Positions 44,380 to 52,227 of a DNA stretch of 62,709 nucleotides are shown here, one piece after another (within the stretch, counting starts at the first letter, position 1; each line of letters begins with the position of its first letter). A program made the translations under genes and the position numbers. The notes beneath the pieces were generated by a model, which made no database searches, was not told where the DNA came from, and saw nothing but the letters and a program-made list of their open reading frames with translations. This DNA is from an uncultured bacterium (GTDB lineage Bacteria; Armatimonadota; HRBIN16), in NCBI GenBank assembly GCA_938027655.1, contig CALJAP010000085.1:1-62709 (forward strand), in the 5' to 3' direction.

Positions 44380-44592
44380 AATGGAAACCCCGCAAGGCGG
44401 GGTGGGGTCAGGCACACCGCCGGTAACAATGACCGACGGTCTGTGCTGATAGGGCGCGAAAGCACTGGGTTTCGCGCCGGTGCGCCTGGACGCGCTTGGC
44501 GTCGGGCTGCGAAAGGGTGAAACATCACCCTTTCGCCTAACGGTGCACTCGCAATGCCGCCGGATGTTTCCATCCGGCGGTCTTCCCTTTTC
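44380..44592 (+). ncRNA. Candidate sigma-54-dependent structured noncoding RNA
   Basis: The roughly 213-base transcript would fold into at least five hairpins. These are 44387-44403 (7 bp), 44412-44446 (5+3+4 bp with small bulges), 44453-44478 (9 bp, GGCGCGAAA/TTTCGCGCC), 44489-44503 (5 bp) and 44509-44536 (12 bp perfect, GCGAAAGGGTGA/TCACCCTTTCGC). An intrinsic terminator ends it. No protein-like frame covers the region. It does not match 6S, tmRNA, SRP, RNase P or the cyclic-di-GMP riboswitch as I know them. Function is unknown; it may be a regulatory RNA controlled with the receiver-PilZ gene. Confidence 0.65.
44557..44592 (+). terminator. Rho-independent terminator of the ncRNA
   Basis: CCGCCGGATG, loop TTTC, CATCCGGCGG: a perfect 10-bp stem followed by TCTTCCCTTTTC on the plus strand. 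On the minus strand no T-run follows. Direction therefore supports a plus-strand transcript. Confidence 0.8.
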
Positions 44593-45740
44593 TATACATG
44601 TACGTTGAACAGCACGCCGATTAGATAGGTCAACACACCCACCACAAAAGCGATGGCAGTCATCTCCAGCCCGCTGACCCACCACTTGCGCGTAGTCACC
44701 AGACTCTTAGCTGCCCCCACCGCGAAGTGCGCCAGCACGCTTACGAACGCCGACCAGAATACCGCCATCCACCCCCGTGCGAAGAAGAACGGCAGCACCG
44801 GTATCAACCCACCAACGGCAGTGGATACCATCGACGACAGAAGCGAGACCCACGGATTGGGGAAGCTGGCTTCGGATAGTCCCAGCTCCTCATGCGCCAT
44901 CAGGCGCAGCATCTGGTCAGGCTTCTCTGCCAGCCGACGCGCCATTGCCTCCGCTTCCTCTTCGGAAAAACCCTTGAGCTGGTAGAACAGGCTCATCTCC
45001 TCAATCTCTTCTTCCGGGTTCTCGTGAAGCTCTCCGCGCTCGCGGGCAAGCTCCGCCTCGTACACCTCACGCTCTGACTTCGCTGCCAGAAAGGCGCCGG
45101 AGCCCATCGATAGCGCGCTGGCCAAAGTGCCCACCAGCCCAGCAATCAGCACCGTCTGGTGTCCAGCCGCGCTGCCCGCGCTGTAGCCCGCCATACCGGA
45201 TACAATGCCGAATACCGCGCCTAACCCATCGTTGATGCCGTAGATGGCATCGCCTATCCACGAGCCGCCGCGCACGTGCCAGTGTTCCCGCCGCAGGATG
45301 CGCTCCACCGGATGCTCCGTGCCCGAGGCGGAGTACAAAGCGTGTGTCATGTGAGCATGTTCCTCTTCATCTCGCATCACCCGCTGCGCGAGTTCTGCGG
45401 TACGTTCGTCGCCCATGTGCTGCATCTGCAGGTAGCGTGCCACTGCCTCGTCTTCATGTTCCTCCATCCGTCGCAGCACCATCTCAGGGCTTGCCAGATA
45501 CGCCTGCCAGCCGAACAGCGGTTTCACCTTACGAACCTGCGGCGGTTTGCCTCCCAACTCTACCAGTCGCTGGCTCCACTCCTCTGCGTGGCGGTCTTCC
45601 ACTTGCGCCAGCTGCTCCAGTATCTTCTTTTTGCGCGGGTCTTTCTCGCGTTTCGCCAGCAGGCGGTAGGTCTCTGCGCTGGACAGCTCGCCCCGAATCA
45701 CCTCTTCAATTGAAGCCTTCAATTTTGCATCGGCACCCAT
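44592..45740 (-). CDS. Membrane-bound ferritin / iron exporter, MbfA-like (erythrin-VIT1 fusion)
   Basis: The start at 45740 (MGADAKLKASIEEV) gives 382 residues. Residues 1-145 form a ferritin-like four-helix domain with di-iron ligands in IRGELSSAE, VEDRHAEEW, EEHEDEAVARY and RDEEEHAHM. A VIT1/CCC1 transporter domain follows with about five membrane segments (GDAIYGINDGLGAVFGIVSG, MGSGAFLAAKSE). This fusion is MbfA, which in alphaproteobacteria exports ferrous iron and is induced by iron. A palindromic AT-rich operator overlaps its promoter. The gene ends at the terminator of the convergent ncRNA. Confidence 0.9.
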   Translation of the reverse strand: MGADAKLKASIEEVIRGELSSAETYRLLAKREKDPRKKKILEQLAQVEDRHAEEWSQRLVELGGKPPQVRKVKPLFGWQAYLASPEMVLRRMEEHEDEAVARYLQMQHMGDERTAELAQRVMRDEEEHAHMTHALYSASGTEHPVERILRREHWHVRGGSWIGDAIYGINDGLGAVFGIVSGMAGYSAGSAAGHQTVLIAGLVGTLASALSMGSGAFLAAKSEREVYEAELARERGELHENPEEEIEEMSLFYQLKGFSEEEAEAMARRLAEKPDQMLRLMAHEELGLSEASFPNPWVSLLSSMVSTAVGGLIPVLPFFFARGWMAVFWSAFVSVLAHFAVGAAKSLVTTRKWWVSGLEMTAIAFVVGVLTYLIGVLFNVHV

Positions 45741-45760
45741 CGAACCGTCTTTTCTCCTTT

Positions 45761-45784
45761 TAATAATGATTCGCGTTATTATTA
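45761..45784 (-). promoter_or_regulatory. Fur/DtxR-like palindromic operator over the mbfA-like promoter
   Basis: TAATAATGATTC and GCGTTATTATTA form a near-perfect 24-bp inverted repeat 20 bases before the ATG. A minus-strand TATAAT (45786-45781) overlaps it. AT-rich palindromes of this kind are typical of Fur or DtxR-family metal repressors. Which regulator binds is not known. Confidence 0.65.
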
Positions 45785-45837
45785 TATCACATCCCCTGTG
45801 AAAAAGGGAACAGAGGATAGAAGAGTGGCTCTTTCTG

Positions 45838-45867
45838 TTGACAATCTCCTGTTTAAACCTGTACAAT
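45838..45867 (+). promoter_or_regulatory. Sigma-70 promoter for DUF2905-queA
   Basis: TTGACA (45838-45843), 18 bases, TACAAT (45862-45867). It lies 24 bases before the DUF2905 ATG, with CAGGAGG between. Probably drives the queA operon. Confidence 0.75.
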
Positions 45868-45891
45868 TTGCACGCAGGAGGATGAGAACAG

Positions 45892-46128
45892 ATGCTGGCA
45901 TCGTTTGGCAAAGGGTTGATTCTTCTCGGTGTGATGCTTGTCCTGCTCGGTGCGCTCATGTGGGCGATGGAGCGGTTCACCGGCGCACGGGGCGGTGGTT
46001 TGTTGCCCGGCGACCTCGTGTGGCGTAAAGGCAACTTCACTATCGGCATCTTTCTGGGAACCAGCATCGCCCTCAGCATCCTGCTAACGGTTATTCTCTG
46101 GGTGATTGGATGGTTGAGCAGACGATAG
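45892..46128 (+). CDS. DUF2905 domain membrane protein
   Basis: A 78-residue protein with two hydrophobic helices (GLILLGVMLVLLGALMW and FLGTSIALSILLTVILWVIG). Between them is the family motif GGGLLPGDLVWRKGNF. Function is unknown. DUF2905 genes are often found beside queA, as here; the stop overlaps the queA start by 19 bases. CAGGAGG precedes the ATG. Confidence 0.9.
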   Translation: MLASFGKGLILLGVMLVLLGALMWAMERFTGARGGGLLPGDLVWRKGNFTIGIFLGTSIALSILLTVILWVIGWLSRR

Positions 46129-47144
46129 AAGAGGCAGTACGGCTGCTGGAAGAGTACCGTTACGACCTGCCGGAAGAGCGCATCGCGCAACAGCCGGTGG
46201 AGCCGCGCGATAGCTCGCGCTTGCTGGTGCTGCACCGTGACGCCGGCAGCCGCGAGCACCGCATCTTCCGCGACATTGTGCAATATCTCCACCCGGGCGA
46301 TACACTGGTACTGAACAACACGCGCGTGAGCGCGCGTCGCCTACGCGGTTTCAAGAGTACCGGCGCACAGGTAGAGGCATTGCTGCTGCGCGAGGTTCAA
46401 CCGGGTGTGTGGGAAGCGATTGTGCGCCCGGGCAGGCGATTGCTGGTGGGCAGTCAGGTGCTTCTGGAGGGACACCTGAGGGCGGAAGTGATTGCCTGTC
46501 TGCCACAGGGGATGCGCTTGCTACGCTTTGAGCACCCTCAGTTGGTACATCACCAGCCGCTGGGCGAGATACCGTTGCCCCCTTACATCCGGCACAAGCT
46601 GGAGAACGAGGAGCGTTATCAGACGGTATACGCAGCGGTTAACGGCTCGGCGGCAGCTCCGACAGCAGGGCTACATTTCACCCCGGAACTGCTACAACGC
46701 ATCCGCGAGATGGGCGTGCGTATCGTGACCATCACCCTGCACGTGGGTATCGCCACCTTCCGCCATCCCGAGCCAGAGCAGCTGGTGCAGGGACGCCTGC
46801 ACCCGGAGTGGTACACCATCTCCGAAGAAGCTGCCGAAGTCATCAACAGTACGCCCGGGCGTATCGTGGCGGTGGGCACAACCTGTGTGCGTGCGCTGGA
46901 GAGCGCGGCGTCAGGCGAACGGCGGGTAGAGGCACGGCACGGCAGCACCGACCTGTTCATTCTGCCGGGCTTCCGGTTCCGGGTTGTGGAAGCGCTCGTG
47001 ACGAACTTTCACCTGCCTGCTTCCACGCCGCTCTTGCTCACCTGCGCCTTCGCAGGCAAAGAAAGAGTTTTCGAAGCCTATCGCGAAGCGTTGGCGATGG
47101 GCTACCGATTCCTGAGTTTTGGAGACGCCATGCTGATACTTTAG
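46110..47144 (+). CDS. queA: S-adenosylmethionine:tRNA ribosyltransferase-isomerase
   Basis: A 344-residue QueA with family landmarks YDLPEERIAQQPVEPRDSSR, DTLVLNNTRV, GLHFTPELL and a C-terminal FHLPASTPLLLT motif. It transfers the ribosyl part of SAM to preQ1-tRNA, making epoxyqueuosine. No tgt or other queuosine gene is in the window. It overlaps the DUF2905 gene and is followed by a helix-turn-helix gene 12 bases on. Confidence 0.96.
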   Translation: MVEQTIEEAVRLLEEYRYDLPEERIAQQPVEPRDSSRLLVLHRDAGSREHRIFRDIVQYLHPGDTLVLNNTRVSARRLRGFKSTGAQVEALLLREVQPGVWEAIVRPGRRLLVGSQVLLEGHLRAEVIACLPQGMRLLRFEHPQLVHHQPLGEIPLPPYIRHKLENEERYQTVYAAVNGSAAAPTAGLHFTPELLQRIREMGVRIVTITLHVGIATFRHPEPEQLVQGRLHPEWYTISEEAAEVINSTPGRIVAVGTTCVRALESAASGERRVEARHGSTDLFILPGFRFRVVEALVTNFHLPASTPLLLTCAFAGKERVFEAYREALAMGYRFLSFGDAMLIL

Positions 47145-47156
47145 GGGGATTGCACC

Positions 47157-48050
47157 GTGAGAACGTTAGAGGACTGGTTCAAATATCTGGAACAGCAGTA
47201 CGTGGACGAGAAAGCGCAAAAGGAGTCTGGGCCACCACAAGAGCAAACGCCGCAGAGACAGCAACCGGCGCAACCAGAGCCGATGACCAGCCGGGTGACA
47301 GCACCTTCTGTTCAGGAACAGAGGCAGCAGGAGGTACCCAAAGGGCGTCCGTCTGCTGTGCCGCCCTCACTGGAGCAGGTGCAGGTGGTGAACGTATCCG
47401 TGCCCGACCCTGCGGATTATATCTTCACACTGCGCCGCCCGACGAGCGAGCCTGCCACGCCTGCAGATGCCGAAGAGGAGACGAAGCGGGAAAAGCGCAC
47501 GGAGGCAGTATCGGAGGCAAAACAACCTGATGAGCAGATGGCGACGCCGGCAGAGCCGGAGCAGGTAACGTCTCCTGCCGCGGAGTCGATTGCCGAAGAG
47601 ACACCACCTGAGGAGGCTCCATCCGAAGCCGTCGTCGGGCAAACAGAACGTGCTCAGCGTGCAAAGCCCGTAAAACGTGCTCCTTATACCCGCAGCGTGC
47701 GTCCGGTTCCACCGCCTCAGTCTATTGAAGACCTCTGGAAACGTGTGCCGAAGCATGTGCGCCTGCTGGTGGAACTCGGCGATGACGAGGTGACGCAAAA
47801 GTACTACGACCGACAGTTTAAGGAGAGCCGACAGGAGCTGGTGGAACGCCTGCTGAACCCGTCGCTGACGCTGGAGGATACCGCCCGCCTGCTGGGGGTG
47901 TGTCCGACGACGGTGCGCCGCTACACCGAGCGCGGGCTGCTGAACCACTATCGCACGCCCGGCAACCAGAGGCGGTTCCGCCTGTCCGACGTTATCGCCT
48001 TCCTGGAGGCGAGGCAGCAAGCGCAGGAAGCCCGACGACGAAAGCGGTAA
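47157..48050 (+). CDS. MerR/excisionase-type helix-turn-helix protein with disordered linker
   Basis: A 297-residue protein starting at GTG after AGGGGGA. Residues 1-20 form a short helix. Residues 20-180 are rich in Pro, Glu, Gln and Ala and probably disordered. The C-terminal part has SIEDLWKRVPKHVRLLVEL and then a MerR-like HTH (LEDTARLLGVCPTTVRRYTE, GNQRRFRLSDVIAFLE). It probably binds DNA. No typical effector domain follows, so what it responds to is unclear. Confidence 0.85.
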   Translation: MRTLEDWFKYLEQQYVDEKAQKESGPPQEQTPQRQQPAQPEPMTSRVTAPSVQEQRQQEVPKGRPSAVPPSLEQVQVVNVSVPDPADYIFTLRRPTSEPATPADAEEETKREKRTEAVSEAKQPDEQMATPAEPEQVTSPAAESIAEETPPEEAPSEAVVGQTERAQRAKPVKRAPYTRSVRPVPPPQSIEDLWKRVPKHVRLLVELGDDEVTQKYYDRQFKESRQELVERLLNPSLTLEDTARLLGVCPTTVRRYTERGLLNHYRTPGNQRRFRLSDVIAFLEARQQAQEARRRKR

Positions 48051-48056
48051 GGCACG

Positions 48057-49226
48057 GTGCATATCGCTATCTTCTCCGAGTCGTATCCGCCTGTTACCAA
48101 CGGGGTGGCGGTATCCGTCAGCACCCTGCGCCGCGAGCTGTTGCAAAAGGGGCATCGTGTGACGGTGGTCACCGTACGTCACATACAGGCTTCCCCGCAG
48201 GAAGAGGACGTCATCCGAGTGCCCGCGTTCACTTGGCCGTTTGCTCCCGATTATCCCTTACCCCAACCGCGCCCTCTGCCCCAACTGCATCGTTTCTTTC
48301 GGGAGAACCGCGTGGACGTGATTCATACACAAATCCCGTTCCTGCTGGGGGTCGTCGGCTTGCGGATGGGCAGGCGATATGGGATACCGGTTGTGGCGCA
48401 CTATCACACATTATACGATCGCTATCTGCACTACGCGCCTATTGCCCCTCAAGGAGCGCTTCGCGCCCTGCTATGGTGGCACCTGCGACGGTTCTACCGA
48501 CGCGCACAGGTGACGATTGTACCTTCGCGTTTCGCCGGTCAGTATCTGCGGCGATTTGGGGTACAATCTCGTGCCGTAGAGGTCATCCCGACGGGCGTGG
48601 GGTTTCATCCGCTCACGGTGGAACGCGAAGAGGCGAGGGCGCGCTACGGTTTGCCCCCGGAGAGTCCGATACTGGTATATGCAGGCAGGCTGGCTCGGGA
48701 AAAGAACCTGAGCCTGCTGCTGGAGATGCTTCCGCTGGTGCAGCGCGAGGTGCCGAAGGTTTTGCTGTGGCTGGTAGGCAGCGGCAATGCAGCAGAGGCA
48801 ATCCAGAGGGCTGTCCAGCATCGTGGTCTATCGGCAACGGTGCGCCTGCAGGGCAGGGTTCCACACGAGCACATCAGCGCGGTGTATATGGCAGCGGACC
48901 TGTTCGTCTTCCCGTCGGTCACCGAGACGCAGGGGCTGGTGCTGTGGGAGGCGCAGGCACATGGCTTGCCCTGTGTGGTGGTGAACGAAGGTGGTGCGCC
49001 GGAGTCGGTGCGCGACGGTGTGGATGGATTGCTAGTGCCGAACGAAGCAGAAGCGTTTGCGCAGGCGGTAGTCCGTTTGTTGAAAGACGATGCCCTTCGC
49101 CAACGGATGAGCCAGAACGCCCTGTGCTCGCCGCGGCTGACGCCGGGCGAAATGGCGGACAGAGTGCTGGAAGTGTATCGGCGGTTGCTAATGCACCCGC
49201 GCGTGAACGAGAAAACAGGAGGTTGA
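48057..49226 (+). CDS. GT4 family glycosyltransferase
   Basis: A 389-residue GT-B enzyme starting at GTG. The N-terminal SESYPPVTNGVAVSVSTL motif and HTQIPFLLG, HYHTLYDRYLHY segments match the branch of GT4 enzymes that glycosylate diacylglycerol or phosphatidylinositol. The C-terminal E-x7-E region is FPSVTETQGLVLWEAQAHG. It probably adds hexose to a membrane lipid, using a nucleotide sugar. It sits upstream of a DedA gene. Confidence 0.92.
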   Translation: MHIAIFSESYPPVTNGVAVSVSTLRRELLQKGHRVTVVTVRHIQASPQEEDVIRVPAFTWPFAPDYPLPQPRPLPQLHRFFRENRVDVIHTQIPFLLGVVGLRMGRRYGIPVVAHYHTLYDRYLHYAPIAPQGALRALLWWHLRRFYRRAQVTIVPSRFAGQYLRRFGVQSRAVEVIPTGVGFHPLTVEREEARARYGLPPESPILVYAGRLAREKNLSLLLEMLPLVQREVPKVLLWLVGSGNAAEAIQRAVQHRGLSATVRLQGRVPHEHISAVYMAADLFVFPSVTETQGLVLWEAQAHGLPCVVVNEGGAPESVRDGVDGLLVPNEAEAFAQAVVRLLKDDALRQRMSQNALCSPRLTPGEMADRVLEVYRRLLMHPRVNEKTGG

Positions 49227-49227
49227 G

Positions 49228-49863
49228 TTGGTAGATAGCATCCTGAAGCCCATCGCCGAATGGGTAATCAGCGTCATCTCCTCGATGGGGTATCCGGGCA
49301 TTGTGCTCCTGATGGCAATAGAGAGCGCGTGTATCCCGCTCCCCAGTGAGATCATCATGCCTTTCTCGGGGTATCTGGTCTACACCGGGCGATTTGACCT
49401 ACACGCGGCATCCCTCGCAGGCGCGCTGGGTTGCGCCGTCGGTTCGGCAGCCGCTTACTGGGTGGGTATCTGGGGCGGTAGACCGTTCTTAGAGAAGTAC
49501 GGTCGTTACGTGTTGATTCGGCGCAAGGACCTGGACGCCGCCGACCGTTTCTTCGAGCGGTGGGGGATGTGGGCGGTGTTTATTGCCAGACTACTGCCCA
49601 TCATCCGCACGTTCATTTCCCTGCCGGCGGGCATCAGCCGGATGCCGTTTATTCCGTTTCTGGTGCTCTCTTTCGTGGGATCGGTGCCGTGGTGCTACCT
49701 GCTGGCGTATGTGGGCAAAGTGCTGGGTGAGAACTGGCAAAGCATTCGGAACTACTTCCATGGGGCGGATATGGTCGTTGGCATCGCGCTGGTAGTCGGC
49801 TTCGCCTTCTGGCTGTGGCATCACCTGAAGCCCGAGCCGGTGGAGACTGGAGCTGGAAAGTAG
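49228..49863 (+). CDS. DedA family membrane protein
   Basis: A 211-residue protein starting at TTG after AGGAGGTTGAG. Family motifs include ESACIPLPSEIIMPFSG, a re-entrant loop with GCAVGSAAAYWVG, and FFERWGMWAVFIARLLPIIR with its conserved Arg. Five or so membrane segments are seen. DedA proteins act as undecaprenyl-phosphate or phospholipid flippases. It lies 1 base after the GT4 gene, pointing to a role in envelope lipids. Confidence 0.92.
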   Translation: MVDSILKPIAEWVISVISSMGYPGIVLLMAIESACIPLPSEIIMPFSGYLVYTGRFDLHAASLAGALGCAVGSAAAYWVGIWGGRPFLEKYGRYVLIRRKDLDAADRFFERWGMWAVFIARLLPIIRTFISLPAGISRMPFIPFLVLSFVGSVPWCYLLAYVGKVLGENWQSIRNYFHGADMVVGIALVVGFAFWLWHHLKPEPVETGAGK

Positions 49864-49920
49864 TATCGCAAATTGACGCGCATATGACCTGCTGTTATAA
49901 TAAGCAGAGGGGTGGTGAGC

Positions 49921-50532
49921 ATGGGATTACCGCAGGCAGCAGAAACCGGACGCAGGAAAATGACTTTTGAGCAGTTTCTGGATGCACTGGACGAAGACAT
50001 CCGAGCCGAGCGGATAGATGGAGAGGTGGTAACTTTGAGCCCAGCAAGTGCGCTGCGTGAAAGTGTCGGAGGATTCTTGTACTTACTGCTGCGAGCGTAC
50101 GTGGAGCAGAAAGGTTTGGGACGTGTTCTTATCGCGCCGTCTGTCATGCGACTGCCCAAATCGAACAGGGGTCGCGAGCCGGATATCCTGTTCGTGAAGC
50201 GGGAGAATCTCGCGCGTCTAAAGGACACCTATCCGGATGGAGCGGCTGACCTGGTGGTGGAAATCACCTCCGCGGAGAGCCGGTTGCGAGACAGAGGCGA
50301 AAAGTACACAGAGTACGAATTGGAAGGGGTCCCCGAATACTGGACCATCGCCCCAGAGGAAAAGAGGGTAGATTTCTTCGTCCTGAGCGCAAGAGGGTTG
50401 TATGAACGCCATCGGGAAGACGCTCAGGGAGTCTATCTCAGCCAGGCAATATCGGGGCTGGCACTGCCTGTGCATTGGTTATGGGAGTGCCCCCCGCTGG
50501 TAGAAGCGATACGGAAGCTGGGGCGGGTCTAA
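49921..50532 (+). CDS. Uma2 family (DUF820) putative endonuclease
   Basis: A 203-residue protein of the PD-(D/E)XK-like Uma2 family. The core contains RIDGEVVTLSPAS, REPDILFV and LVVEITSAES, which supply the D...ExK-type site (D in EPDI, E in VVEI), and then EYELEGVPEYWTI. The start at 49921 is favoured by the upstream GGGGTGG; GTG codons at 49912-49915 are alternatives. Uma2 genes are multicopy in cyanobacteria, Chloroflexi and Armatimonadota; their role is unclear. A second copy lies at 58877-59527. Confidence 0.85.
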   Translation: MGLPQAAETGRRKMTFEQFLDALDEDIRAERIDGEVVTLSPASALRESVGGFLYLLLRAYVEQKGLGRVLIAPSVMRLPKSNRGREPDILFVKRENLARLKDTYPDGAADLVVEITSAESRLRDRGEKYTEYELEGVPEYWTIAPEEKRVDFFVLSARGLYERHREDAQGVYLSQAISGLALPVHWLWECPPLVEAIRKLGRV

Positions 50533-50541
50533 ACCGTTCAC

Positions 50542-51405
50542 GTGCCCATGTGGAACGAGCTGCGTGAGCTATACCGCTATCGTGAACTGCTCTGGACGCT
50601 GGTTCTGCGCGAGCTACGCGTGCGCTATAAGAACTCCTATCTGGGCTTCTTCTGGTCATTGATTGTCCCTCTCGTGACGGTTGCGGTACTCACCATCGTT
50701 TTCAAGCGCGTGATGGGCATGGTCATCCCGAACTACTCGGCATATGTGCTGGCAGCGTTTTTACCCTGGATGTACTTCCAGACGGCGTTACTGGATTCAT
50801 CGCAGTCGGTGCTGGCTCAGATACAGCTGGTCAAGAAGGTATACTTTCCGCGTGAGGTGTTGCCTCTGGCGGCGGTGCTGGCGAACCTGATCCACTTTGT
50901 GCTTGCGTTGCTGGTGTTCTTTGTCTACCTGCTGGGTTACGTGGGTGCGCCGCTGTTGCCCAGCGTCGTGCTGTTGCCCGTGCTGGTATTCTTCCAGACG
51001 TTGTTGATTGCAGGGCTGAGCTTGATTATCTCCTGCCTCAACGTGTTCTACGAGGATACCAAATATATCGTCAGCATCGGTTTGCAGCTGATGTTTTATC
51101 TGGTGCCGGTTATCTACTTTTCCGAGCAGGTCTATCATGCGCAGCTCGCCTCGCCCGAGTGGCAGCGCTGGATATATCTGGTGTATCATCTGAATCCTAT
51201 CGCCATGCTGATGACCGCCTATCGCAAGATTCTGCTGCCTCCCATTACCGTCCAGCAGATAGGAGCGGTGCAGAAGCAAACGTTCGCCTCTCTACCGATG
51301 GACTGGGGGTTGCTGGCGGTAGCGTGTGGTGTTTCGGTGCTTATCTTCGTGCTGGGTTACGCCTTCTTCAACAAACGCAAGTGGGATTTTGCGGAGCAGC
51401 CATGA
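50542..51405 (+). CDS. ABC-2 type polysaccharide/lipid exporter permease (Wzm-like)
   Basis: A 287-residue permease with six membrane segments. The N-terminal LLWTLVLRELRVRYKNSYLG motif is typical of O-antigen and teichoic acid exporters (Wzm/TagG). No clear SD precedes the GTG at 50542; an ATG at 50548 (MWNELRE) is an alternative. Its stop overlaps the start of the ATPase gene (ATGA). It probably exports a surface glycan or glycolipid. Confidence 0.9.
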   Translation: MPMWNELRELYRYRELLWTLVLRELRVRYKNSYLGFFWSLIVPLVTVAVLTIVFKRVMGMVIPNYSAYVLAAFLPWMYFQTALLDSSQSVLAQIQLVKKVYFPREVLPLAAVLANLIHFVLALLVFFVYLLGYVGAPLLPSVVLLPVLVFFQTLLIAGLSLIISCLNVFYEDTKYIVSIGLQLMFYLVPVIYFSEQVYHAQLASPEWQRWIYLVYHLNPIAMLMTAYRKILLPPITVQQIGAVQKQTFASLPMDWGLLAVACGVSVLIFVLGYAFFNKRKWDFAEQP

Positions 51406-52160
51406 AAGATACCGCTATTTTACTGGAACACGTGTCCAAGAGCTATCGTCTATCTCATCAGCCGTACTCATCGCTGAAGGGTATTTTGCTGTCGATGTTC
51501 CGGTATCGGCGGCGGATTGAGGTGCACCAGGCGTTAAACGATGTGAGCTTGACCATCCGGCACGGCGAGACGGTGGGCTTAATCGGTGTGAACGGCAGCG
51601 GCAAATCCACCCTGTTGGCGATTATCGCACGGGTCATCCGCCCCAACGCGGGCAGGATTGAGGTAAATGGGCGAGTCGCACCGCTATTGCAGCTGGGCGT
51701 CGGTTTTCATCCCGACCTGACAGGGCTGGAAAATGTGTATTTTAACGGCATCATTCTGGGGTTGACACGCCAGCAGATTGCCGAGAGACTGCCCTCTATC
51801 GTCCGATTTGCGGAACTAGAAGAGTTCATCGACACGCCGGTACGCGCCTACTCGTCGGGGATGGTGCTCCGGTTGGGCTTTGCGGTGGCGGTGCATACCG
51901 ACCCAGAGATTATCTTGATGGACGAGGTGCTGGCAGTGGGCGATGAAGCATTCCAGCATAAATGCTTGCGAAAAATACAGGAATTCCAACATGAAGGGAG
52001 AACAATCCTATTGGTATCACATGACATGAATCAGGTACGCCAGGTGGCTACGCGCACCGTGTGGTTGCACCAGGGACGTGTGATGGCTGATGGTGCACCC
52101 GAAGAGGTGGTAACACAATACCTGGCATTTACTGAGGAGATGGAAAGGCGAGCGATATAG
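51402..52160 (+). CDS. ABC exporter ATP-binding protein (Wzt-like)
   Basis: The start at 51402 gives 252 residues. Walker A is GLIGVNGSGKST, Walker B is IILMDEVLAVGD, and the signature YSSGMVLRLGF is the degenerate type found in polysaccharide exporters (TagH/Wzt). It lacks the C-terminal carbohydrate-binding domain of long Wzt proteins. It pairs with the permease immediately upstream. Confidence 0.92.
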   Translation: MKDTAILLEHVSKSYRLSHQPYSSLKGILLSMFRYRRRIEVHQALNDVSLTIRHGETVGLIGVNGSGKSTLLAIIARVIRPNAGRIEVNGRVAPLLQLGVGFHPDLTGLENVYFNGIILGLTRQQIAERLPSIVRFAELEEFIDTPVRAYSSGMVLRLGFAVAVHTDPEIILMDEVLAVGDEAFQHKCLRKIQEFQHEGRTILLVSHDMNQVRQVATRTVWLHQGRVMADGAPEEVVTQYLAFTEEMERRAI

Positions 52161-52227
52161 TAAAGACCCGTGTTTGCATTGCCGATACCACAGTGTGCAC
52201 CGTTCAGAAATAAGAAGGCTGATTGCG

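Noticed and set aside
44381-44449. 22-codon frame at the start of the ncRNA (METPQGGVGSGTPP...)
   Set aside because: No ribosome binding site; the ATG is at the predicted transcript start, and the codons coincide with strong hairpins.
44380-44592. Cyclic-di-GMP (GEMM) riboswitch
   Set aside because: Some short strings resemble it, but the conserved core and tetraloop-receptor pairing are absent, and no downstream gene on the strand would be controlled.
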